From positions 56,682 to 120,681 of the forward strand of contig NZ_JABBXD010000010.1 of NCBI RefSeq assembly GCF_014750655.1: 64,000 bases of DNA, given 5' to 3'. The position numbers and the translations under genes were made by a program. Positions within the stretch are counted from its first letter, which is position 1. Every line of letters starts with the position of its first letter. The notes under the pieces were generated by a model that was given only the letters and a program-made list of their open reading frames with translations, was not told where the DNA came from and ran no database searches. This document shows, piece by piece, positions 57,365 through 64,000 of this stretch. Origin of the DNA: Salinimonas profundi (GTDB lineage Bacteria > Pseudomonadota > Gammaproteobacteria > Enterobacterales > Alteromonadaceae).

Positions 57365-59064
57365 AAGATCTTCTGATTAGGTCGGTGAAGGGAGCTTATG
57401 GTCTGCTTCCTGAATCTACCAAAAACAAACTACGGCGTCATCATCATCTTCGCGAGTGGTATGGTAGCAAACTGCGTAAATCCAGTATTGCTTATGAAGT
57501 CCCGTCGCAAAAGAAAACTCGGCAATTACACCGTGTTCATCTCGCTCATCAACAAACTAAATTCGAACGCGCGAAGCTTCCTGAGAATATCAATATTGTT
57601 ATTCTAGGAGAAGGGGATGTATCAGCCACGTTGGCGTCAATTGAAGGCATAAGTAAACTATGCAATGCCGTTTATTGTGAGCTGGCTGATGAGACTTTAT
57701 GTGAGCAAAGTAACCTCGATGTTTTGAATTTGAATAAAGTGGCAGAAATACTTGGCCAACGTGCCGTGCTTTTTGTCCAGGCGGGCAACGAGGTCATCCA
57801 CGCGGCTCTTACTCACGCCCTACTAAACCTAAACGAGTCAGACGCTTGGTACTTCGACAGCTACGTAGATAACAGTGCCGGAGTGTTAGAGAAATACGAG
57901 CTTTTACCGGACTGGAGTCCCGAGTTACTTTTATCCACGGGTTATGTAAAGCGGGCTTTATTGGTCGCGCCACATGCTATTCAATTAGCTGAATCGCTTG
58001 TTGAGTGCAATGATGTAGCCCTGGGTTTAATTGGCGAATATCTTCGAACACCAACCCTCTTGCTCAATCGTATCCCGCTGAGCGCTATTTTTGCTAAACA
58101 GCCGCAGCAAAAAGCACAGGTCAAAAGCTACTTTCACCGCACCGAGCACCTGTTCAAAGCCTACAAATTCGACGTCGAAGCCAAGGGCAAGGACGTTGTC
58201 TCGGTAAGGTGGCCTTTGCCAACCTCGCCGTTAGTATCGTTAGTCATACCAACCTTCAATGGTCTCTCATTAGTTAAAGCTTGCATAGAGTCAATTCTGG
58301 AAAAGACCACTTACAAAAACTACGAAATTCTTTTGGTGGATAACAACTCTAATGATCCGGAATGCCTGGCTTATTTTGATGAACTGGACAGACATCCTAA
58401 AGTTCGGTTATTGAAATACCCACACCCTTTCAACTACTCAGCCATCAATAATTTTGCCGTAAAACAGGCCAATGGCGAAGTGGTTGGTTTGGTGAATAAT
58501 GATATCGAAGTTATTTCACCGCAATGGCTTGAATACATGGCTGGCCACGCGATGCGTGGTGATATCGGCTGTGTAGGTGCAAAGCTGCTCTACTCAGACG
58601 ACCGAATTCAGCATGCCGGGGTAGTTTTAGGGTATGGCGGTGGTGCAGGACATGCACACAAATATTTTCCAAGATATCATCCCGGTTATATGAATCGCTT
58701 GATTGCGACACAAAATTACAGTGCAGTGACAGCTGCTTGTTTGCTGGTTAAAAAGTCAAAATATGAAGAAGTTGGTGGCTTAAACGAAAAGGATCTGCAT
58801 GTTGCCTTTAATGACGTTGATTTTTGTCTGAAAGTGCTGGAAACAGGCGTTCGCAATGTCTACTGCGCCGAGGCCGAGCTCTATCACCACGAATCTGTGT
58901 CTCGGGGGTTAGATATCTCGGAAGAAAAAGCGGCACGGTTCAATCGTGAGCTGACCTATCTTCGCACTAAATGGAAAAAATATATCGACCATGATCCGGC
59001 TTACAATCCGAACCTGACGCTGAAACGGGAGAATTTCGCTATCAAAGGTAAGGAAGAGTATTAA
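57361..59064 (+). CDS. Glycosyltransferase family 2 protein
   Basis: 567 residues. The N-terminal 270 residues are unassigned. The GT2 domain begins at about 287 (PLVSLVIPTFNGLSLVKACIESILEKTTYKNYEILLVDNNS), with VGLVNNDIEVISPQWLEYM for metal and donor contact, IQHAGVVLGYGGGAGH and AVTAACLLVKKSKYEEVGGLNEKDLHVAFNDVDFCLK. This arrangement is common in O-antigen and rhamnan assembly enzymes, so a rhamnosyltransferase is a reasonable guess given the rml genes that follow. Coupled to the sulfotransferase-like gene by an ATGA overlap. Confidence 0.88.
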   Translation: MKDLLIRSVKGAYGLLPESTKNKLRRHHHLREWYGSKLRKSSIAYEVPSQKKTRQLHRVHLAHQQTKFERAKLPENINIVILGEGDVSATLASIEGISKLCNAVYCELADETLCEQSNLDVLNLNKVAEILGQRAVLFVQAGNEVIHAALTHALLNLNESDAWYFDSYVDNSAGVLEKYELLPDWSPELLLSTGYVKRALLVAPHAIQLAESLVECNDVALGLIGEYLRTPTLLLNRIPLSAIFAKQPQQKAQVKSYFHRTEHLFKAYKFDVEAKGKDVVSVRWPLPTSPLVSLVIPTFNGLSLVKACIESILEKTTYKNYEILLVDNNSNDPECLAYFDELDRHPKVRLLKYPHPFNYSAINNFAVKQANGEVVGLVNNDIEVISPQWLEYMAGHAMRGDIGCVGAKLLYSDDRIQHAGVVLGYGGGAGHAHKYFPRYHPGYMNRLIATQNYSAVTAACLLVKKSKYEEVGGLNEKDLHVAFNDVDFCLKVLETGVRNVYCAEAELYHHESVSRGLDISEEKAARFNRELTYLRTKWKKYIDHDPAYNPNLTLKRENFAIKGKEEY

Positions 59065-59207
59065 ACAAGTTGCTGTGAAGTCTGCCTATAGTATTTTTGC
59101 GTTAAGGACGCGCTTGGTGTACTTTTGCGGCGCGAAACAACAGATGCTCAAAGCTACTGCATATTGTTAGTCTAGGTGCTTAACACTACACAGGGGATCT
59201 CTGCATA

Positions 59208-60086
59208 ATGAGAAAGGGAATAATCTTAGCGGGCGGTTCTGGCACGCGTCTTCACCCATTGACTAAAGTGGTTAGTAAACAGCTCATGCCTGTTTACGAC
59301 AAGCCAATGATCTTTTACCCGCTGACTACGCTCATGATGTCAGGCATCCGGGATATTTTGATAATCACCACGCCAGATGAACAATCCCGTTTCATTGAAC
59401 TAATTGGTGACGGGGCAGGCCTCGGACTTAATATTCAATATGCTGTTCAGGCTAGCCCTGATGGACTTGCTCAGGCATTTTTAATCGGTGAAGAGTTCAT
59501 CGGCAGCGACAGCTGCACATTGGTGCTGGGCGACAATATTTATTACGGCCATGATCTGCGCCTTTCCTTGCAAAACGCTTTCCGGCAGGAACATGGTGCC
59601 ACAGTATTCGGTTATCATGTAAATGACCCTGAGCGTTACGGCGTTGTGGATTTTGATGATAACTGGAATGCTATTTCTATTGAAGAAAAACCTTCAAATC
59701 CTAAATCTAGCTACGCCGTAACCGGCCTTTATTATTACGATAACCGCGTGGTGGATTTTGCCAAGGAAGTGAAACCATCTTCACGTGGAGAATTGGAAAT
59801 TACAGATTTAAACAATCTGTATCTTCAAGACGGTTCACTGAAAGTAGAGCTGATGGGGCGTGGTTCTGCATGGCTGGATACAGGTACACTTGATAGTTTG
59901 CTGGATGCCGCCAACTTTGTCGCCGCAATTGAAAAACGCCAGGGGCTAAAAGTGTGTTGCCCTGAAGAGGTCGCTTACAGAATGGGTTACATCGATGCAG
60001 AGCAACTTGAAAGATTAGCGGCCCCTCTGAAAAAAAGTGGATACGGCGACTATTTACTGAAAGTTATTCACGACCGCGTTAAGTAG
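59208..60086 (+). CDS. rfbA: Glucose-1-phosphate thymidylyltransferase
   Basis: 292 residues. [31 protein letters not shown] is the nucleotidyltransferase signature; [11 protein letters not shown] and [14 protein letters not shown] follow. Makes dTDP-glucose, the first step to dTDP-L-rhamnose. First gene of the rfbACDB group. Confidence 0.97.
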   Translation: MRKGIILAGGSGTRLHPLTKVVSKQLMPVYDKPMIFYPLTTLMMSGIRDILIITTPDEQSRFIELIGDGAGLGLNIQYAVQASPDGLAQAFLIGEEFIGSDSCTLVLGDNIYYGHDLRLSLQNAFRQEHGATVFGYHVNDPERYGVVDFDDNWNAISIEEKPSNPKSSYAVTGLYYYDNRVVDFAKEVKPSSRGELEITDLNNLYLQDGSLKVELMGRGSAWLDTGTLDSLLDAANFVAAIEKRQGLKVCCPEEVAYRMGYIDAEQLERLAAPLKKSGYGDYLLKVIHDRVK

Positions 60087-60112
60087 CTAGAGTTTAAAAC
60101 AAGAGTTTATTC

Positions 60113-60658
60113 ATGCAAGTAGTTGAGACATCTATCGCAGATGTAAAAATCATCGAACCTAAAGTTTTCGGCGATGAGCGCGGTTTCTTCATGGAAACCT
60201 TTCGAAATGATTGGTTCAAAGAACATTGTGCTGACGTTGAGTTCGTACAGGATAATCATTCAAAATCACGGCAGGGTATACTGCGCGGTCTGCACTATCA
60301 GTTGAAACATACTCAGGGTAAATTAGTTCGGGCCACAAGTGGTGAAGTATATGACGTTGCCGTAGATATGCGAAAGAGTTCAAGCACCTTTGGCCAGTGG
60401 GTGGGGGCTTATTTATCGGCGCAGAATCAGCGCCAGTTATGGGTACCGGCAGGGTTCGCGCACGGATTTTATGTAACCAGCGAATCAGCCGAATTTGTCT
60501 ATAAATGCACGGACTATTACCATCCCGAATCTGAAGTTTCAGTGAAGTATGACGATCCGATATTAGGCATTGAATGGCCTCTGGTAAATGGTGGTTCGCC
60601 TTCTTTATCAGCAAAAGATACTGATGGTCTGTCATTTCAAAAAGCACCAACTTTCTGA
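60113..60658 (+). CDS. rfbC: dTDP-4-dehydrorhamnose 3,5-epimerase
   Basis: 181 residues, cupin fold. RGFFMETFRNDWF, GILRGLHYQ (catalytic His), and VPAGFAHGFYV are family marks. Acts after RfbB in dTDP-rhamnose synthesis. Confidence 0.97.
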   Translation: MQVVETSIADVKIIEPKVFGDERGFFMETFRNDWFKEHCADVEFVQDNHSKSRQGILRGLHYQLKHTQGKLVRATSGEVYDVAVDMRKSSSTFGQWVGAYLSAQNQRQLWVPAGFAHGFYVTSESAEFVYKCTDYYHPESEVSVKYDDPILGIEWPLVNGGSPSLSAKDTDGLSFQKAPTF

Positions 60659-60667
60659 GGCATAAAT

Positions 60668-61537
60668 ATGAAAATTGTAGTGATTGGGAAGTCTGGTCAG
60701 CTTGCTTCTGAGCTTAAAGCAATACTAGGTGATGAAGCAGTTTTTTTAGGGCGAAATGATGTCGATATCAGTGATCGCGATCAGTTAGAAAGTAGCTTAT
60801 CGAAACATGCGCCGGATGCCGTTATTAATAGCTCAGCCTACACCGCTGTTGATAAAGCAGAAAATGAGCTAGAAGAGGCTTATCGAGTAAATGCCTCCGG
60901 CGTTGCTAATCTCGCTGAAGTATGTCGGAAGGCGGGTTACTTTTTAGTGCATGTCTCTACGGATTACGTATTTAACGGCACGAAGGGCAGTCCTTATCAG
61001 TCAGATGATACGATCGACCCGCAGGGAGAATATGGCAAAAGTAAAGCTGAGGGTGAAAAAGCGTTATTGTCCACATTGCCCGGCGGCAGCTGCTTGCTCC
61101 GTACAGCCTGGGTTTACTCTGAGTTTGGCAATAATTTTGTAAAAACCATGCTTCGCCTGATGGCAGAAAAACCGGCATTGAATGTTATCGACGATCAAAT
61201 TGGTTCGCCTACCTGGGCCAAAGGATTAGCAGAAGCCTGCTTATTTGCTGCTCGCCACCGAGTAGTGGGCACTTATCATTGGACAGACGAAGGGGTGGCA
61301 AGCTGGTATGATTTCGCACTCGCTATTCAGGAAGTAGGCGTAAATGCAGGTCTTTTAAATAGAAAAATACCTGTTCACCCTATTCCATCTTCACAGTATC
61401 CCACGCCAGCTAAACGCCCGCACTATAGCGTTCTTGATAAAGTAGCTACACGAGAAGCATTTGCGGAGATTGGGCTTCAGCATTGGCGTCAGCAATTGGC
61501 AGATATGATGTCATCTTTTCAAAGTGAGAAGCAATAA
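60668..61537 (+). CDS. rfbD: dTDP-4-dehydrorhamnose reductase
   Basis: 289 residues, short-chain dehydrogenase fold. [11 protein letters not shown] at the NADPH site, [11 protein letters not shown] and the catalytic YGKSKAEGE Tyr-Lys pair. Last step to dTDP-L-rhamnose. Overlaps rfbB by one base (TAATG). Confidence 0.97.
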   Translation: MKIVVIGKSGQLASELKAILGDEAVFLGRNDVDISDRDQLESSLSKHAPDAVINSSAYTAVDKAENELEEAYRVNASGVANLAEVCRKAGYFLVHVSTDYVFNGTKGSPYQSDDTIDPQGEYGKSKAEGEKALLSTLPGGSCLLRTAWVYSEFGNNFVKTMLRLMAEKPALNVIDDQIGSPTWAKGLAEACLFAARHRVVGTYHWTDEGVASWYDFALAIQEVGVNAGLLNRKIPVHPIPSSQYPTPAKRPHYSVLDKVATREAFAEIGLQHWRQQLADMMSSFQSEKQ

Positions 61538-62619
61538 TGAGAAGAACTATTTTAGTTACCGGGGGCGCTGGTTTTATTGGTTCAGCAGTGATTCGACATC
61601 TTATCAACGATACTAACCATACTGTTATCAACCTGGATAAGCTGACCTACGCTGGAAATCTCGAGTCTCTAGCATCTGTTTCAAGCAACGAGAGGTATAC
61701 GTTTGAAAAAGTGGATATCTGTGATGCAGAAGAAGTGAAGCGGGTGTTAAGCACGCATCAGCCCGACCTCATTATGCATCTTGCTGCTGAATCTCATGTC
61801 GACCGTTCAATTGACGGTCCGGGCGAATTTATCCAGACCAATGTGGTTGGCACTTATACCTTACTTGAACAAGCACGTGCTTATTACGCTCAGCTAGATG
61901 ACACTAAACGCCAGGCATTCAAGTTTCACCATATCTCCACCGATGAGGTGTATGGGGACTTGCCCCATCCTGACGATTTCGAAGACGATACAAACTTGCC
62001 ATTGTTTACAGAGGAAACGCCGTATGCGCCAAGCTCTCCATATTCAGCATCAAAAGCATCATCTGATCAGTTAGTAAGATCATGGCACCGCACCTACAAG
62101 TTGCCGGTGGTCATTACTAATTGCTCTAATAATTATGGCCCTTACCATTTCCCGGAAAAGCTCATTCCACTGGTGGTCCTTAATGCACTTGCCGGAAAGC
62201 CGCTCCCGATTTATGGAAAGGGAAATCAGATAAGAGACTGGCTATACGTTGAAGACCACGCTCGTGCACTGGTGTTGGTAGCGCTGAAAGGAAAAGTGGG
62301 TGAAACATTTAATATCGGCGGGCACAATGAAAAACAGAATCTGGAAGTCGTAAATACGATTTGCTGTATTTTAGATGAGCTTATGCCAGGAAAATCCTCA
62401 TACGCAGATCAAATCACTTATGTGGAAGACCGCCCTGGTCATGATATGCGTTATGCCATAGATGCATCAAAAATTGAAAAAGAATTGGGATGGAAGCCCA
62501 AGGAATCTTTTGAATCGGGGATCCGCAAAACTGTGCAATGGTATATTGACAACAAAGCATGGTGGCAATCAGTACAGGACGGGTCTTATCAGGGAGAGAG
62601 ACTGGGAACCGGTAAATAA
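61537..62619 (+). CDS. rfbB: dTDP-glucose 4,6-dehydratase
   Basis: 360 residues. [16 protein letters not shown] binds [29 protein letters not shown] and the YSASKASSD catalytic motif match RfbB/RmlB. Makes dTDP-4-keto-6-deoxyglucose. The gene order A-C-D-B differs from the common B-D-A-C. Terminator 140 bp downstream. Confidence 0.97.
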   Translation: MRRTILVTGGAGFIGSAVIRHLINDTNHTVINLDKLTYAGNLESLASVSSNERYTFEKVDICDAEEVKRVLSTHQPDLIMHLAAESHVDRSIDGPGEFIQTNVVGTYTLLEQARAYYAQLDDTKRQAFKFHHISTDEVYGDLPHPDDFEDDTNLPLFTEETPYAPSSPYSASKASSDQLVRSWHRTYKLPVVITNCSNNYGPYHFPEKLIPLVVLNALAGKPLPIYGKGNQIRDWLYVEDHARALVLVALKGKVGETFNIGGHNEKQNLEVVNTICCILDELMPGKSSYADQITYVEDRPGHDMRYAIDASKIEKELGWKPKESFESGIRKTVQWYIDNKAWWQSVQDGSYQGERLGTGK

Positions 62620-62760
62620 AAGTATTTTATTTTCTCGCTAAGATGGTAATTCAATATATTCAACAATTCTGCCGCTGAGAAACGTTGAATAGAGAAATAC
62701 GTCAAACTTAGATTTTTTCAACGCGGACTGACGTGATACTTGTTCAGATTGATCCACAAT

Positions 62761-62786
62761 AAAGCCGCTGCAAAGCGTCTTTTTTA
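62761..62786 (+). terminator. Terminator after rfbB
   Basis: AAAG-C-CGCT, loop GCAA, AGCG-T-CTTT, followed by more T; one internal mismatch. Probably ends the glycan operon; the palindrome AAGAAAGCTTTCTT lies just after it. Confidence 0.65.
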
Positions 62787-62817
62787 TCAAGAAAGCTTTC
62801 TTAGAATCCAATAAACA

Positions 62818-63582
62818 CTACTTATCGCTTAGTACACCCGCTAACTCTTCATCAGAAAATCCGGCATCAATGCCGTATTGACGAATCTTATCATCAGCGA
62901 CGCCAGCGTCCTGCGCTGATTCCAGAATCCGGAGTACCTGTTCACGCTGAGATGACGATCCCTTAATCGCTGTTGAAACAACTTCATCTGCCTGAGCGGG
63001 GAAAATAGCCAACAACGAATCCACCATGTATTCGCCCACATAAGGAACGGCGTCTAACGCAGTACTTAAAATCTGCACCAGCTTACTAGGGTGTTCCCGC
63101 GATAAGGTTTGCACAATGTAATCTGCTGAATTGGGCTCTGTTAGTACGGCCACACGGACAATCTCATCCAATTCATCCGGGGTCGCATTCGCTGCTGCCT
63201 GAACAACAAAGTCTACGTAACTGGGTTCAGCTTTTATCGCGAGTTTGACGATAGAAGGGCAGGAGCCTACTTCTTTATTTAAGGCTAGCTCGACTATTTC
63301 TTGCGTGGAGGCGGGCTGGGCTGAAATGGCTGCGTAAATAATTTCACGATATTTATCAGGGTAGGTATCCAGAGCTATATCAACGATAGGGACCACATCC
63401 TGGGGATAGTGACTGGCAATAGAGCGTATTGCTGTACCCACAGACATGTTTTGTGCAACCTGACGTTTTAAGAATTTTACCTGATAGGGATCTGCGACCT
63501 TCGGTTCCGGCTGACTAAATTCGGTTCCCTGTACCGACCAACTGGCAACAGCCAGTAAAGCAACGATGTACATCTTTCGCAT
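62818..63582 (-). CDS. Exported helical-repeat protein, unknown
   Basis: 254 residues with a signal peptide (MYIVALLAVASWSVQGTE). The mature protein is built of about six helical repeats of roughly 33-38 residues with the pattern VxxIVxxAxxxxPxxxxEIVxxA, e.g. DVVPIVDIALDTYPDKYREIIYAAI, STQEIVELALNKEV, SYVDFVVQAAANATPDELDEIVRVAV, NSADYIVQTLSREHPSKLVQILSTAL, and QADEVVSTAIKG. It resembles HEAT- or TPR-like solenoids used for protein binding. No known family. Faces the glycan operon tail to tail and lies next to an rRNA operon. Confidence 0.65.
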   Translation of the reverse strand: MRKMYIVALLAVASWSVQGTEFSQPEPKVADPYQVKFLKRQVAQNMSVGTAIRSIASHYPQDVVPIVDIALDTYPDKYREIIYAAISAQPASTQEIVELALNKEVGSCPSIVKLAIKAEPSYVDFVVQAAANATPDELDEIVRVAVLTEPNSADYIVQTLSREHPSKLVQILSTALDAVPYVGEYMVDSLLAIFPAQADEVVSTAIKGSSSQREQVLRILESAQDAGVADDKIRQYGIDAGFSDEELAGVLSDK

Positions 63583-63894
63583 AAACCTGATCTCCCCTGG
63601 TATTCAAACCTGAAATTTTTGTAATAAGGTGATTCACAATTTAGAACGACGTATATTCGAAAAAGTTCAAATTGGTCAGTTTTTACTATGAATGACTATA
63701 AAGTAACCGGTTGAACGCGATTTTACAATTTTATTAGTTATGACTATTGACCTAAAGTTATTTATCACTAAAATGCGCACCACTTCGACGGGACAGGCCA
63801 ACAGGCAGGACAGTTGAAGGGCTTTATCAGACAGGCGCAAGCCGACATGAAAAGCGGTTTTCCAAGGCCTTCGAAATTAAGTTTCAAAAAGGTG
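63583..63894. other. Non-coding spacer upstream of the rRNA promoter
   Basis: About 310 bp between the divergent helical-repeat gene and the rRNA promoter. No gene supported; the A/T-rich stretch before 63890 could serve as an UP element or Fis region for the rRNA promoter. Confidence 0.4.
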
Positions 63895-63922
63895 TTGACA
63901 ACGAAAACTAAACGCGTAGAAT
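63895..63922 (+). promoter_or_regulatory. rRNA operon promoter
   Basis: A consensus -35 TTGACA (63895-63900), 16-bp spacer and TAGAAT -10 (63917-63922), followed by a GC-rich discriminator (CGCGTCCCGC), the pattern of stringently controlled rRNA promoters. The leader that follows has rRNA antitermination signals. Confidence 0.85.
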
Positions 63923-63931
63923 TCGCGTCCC

Positions 63932-63972
63932 GCTTCGGGGAGAAACGAAGCAAAATGTTCTTTAACAATTTA
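63932..63972 (+). promoter_or_regulatory. rRNA leader: boxB-like hairpin and boxA
   Basis: GCTTCG (63932-63937) pairs with CGAAGC (63946-63951), then boxA TGTTCTTTAACA (63956-63967) and AATTTA. This binds NusB-NusE for antitermination. The final bases are typical of gammaproteobacterial pre-16S leaders; the mature 16S gene should begin a short way past position 64000. Confidence 0.85.
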
Positions 63973-64000
63973 TAACAAGACAATCTGTGTGGGCACTCGT

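Noticed and set aside
63768..63983. Minus-strand frame of 71 codons at the right end
   Set aside because: It covers the rRNA promoter and boxA on the opposite strand and has no family features.
1..64000. CRISPR arrays, prophage, insertion sequences and tRNA genes
   Set aside because: No regularly spaced repeats, integrase or transposase motifs, or cloverleaf sequences were seen by eye; a tRNAscan and IS search would be needed to exclude short ones.

Overview
The window looks like chromosomal DNA of a marine gammaproteobacterium of the order Alteromonadales, close to Alteromonas or Salinimonas. The evidence is gene content and protein style: MotX of the sodium-driven polar flagellum, UbiE-UbiJ-UbiB and UbiD-Fre, OpdA, an LruC-domain protein with a partner lipoprotein, a secreted S8 protease with a PPC domain, and the gammaproteobacterial spc and alpha ribosomal protein operons. 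No phage, transposase, CRISPR array or tRNA gene was seen.

Layout. 1-9.1 kb: a cut-off Tat-exported TolB-like amidohydrolase, glutathione reductase, a frameshifted receiver-domain gene, oligopeptidase A with a 3-methyladenine glycosylase, and the ubiquinone cluster ubiE-ubiJ-ubiB. 9.1-24 kb: accessory and stress genes, namely a cold-shock protein with a long leader, a P-loop kinase, a cysteine synthase-like enzyme divergent from an Lrp-type regulator, glutaryl-CoA dehydrogenase, a CIO-type cytochrome bd operon with a GbsR-like regulator, an LruC gene broken by two 1-nt frameshifts plus its lipoprotein, a DUF421 protein, a short-chain dehydrogenase, a DUF7218 protein, a periplasmic solute-binding protein and a secreted M28 peptidase. 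24-30.5 kb: fre, ubiD, a TIGR02647 protein, motX, rnr and rlmB. 31-32.6 kb: the subtilisin-like protease.

32.9-41.5 kb: a complete spc operon (rplN to rpmJ, including secY) and alpha operon (rpsM to rplQ, including rpoA). The S10 operon is not directly upstream; the block begins exactly at rplN behind its own promoter.

42-62.6 kb: a surface-glycan locus on one strand. It supplies nucleotide sugars (WecB and WecC for UDP-ManNAcA, a GlmM-type mutase for GlcN-1-P, RmlACDB for dTDP-L-rhamnose). It also encodes unusually large assembly enzymes: a 1669-residue protein with four GT-B-like modules, two of them an internal duplication; a 916-residue GT2 plus GT4 fusion; and a GT2 enzyme. Accessory proteins are a sulfotransferase-like protein, a serine-hydrolase-like protein of unknown role, and two small unrecognised proteins. 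Two proteins carry a shared WYxxxYPDV repeat. The part from about 42 to 54 kb is visibly AT-rich compared with its flanks, which suggests transfer. No flippase, polymerase or ABC exporter is present, so the acceptor and export route are unknown.

The window ends with a periplasmic helical-repeat protein and then an rRNA operon promoter with boxB and boxA antitermination signals; the 16S gene must start just past the right edge. The strongest candidates for something undescribed are the giant tetramodular glycosyltransferase with its translationally coupled hydrolase-like partner, and the YPDV-repeat proteins around it.
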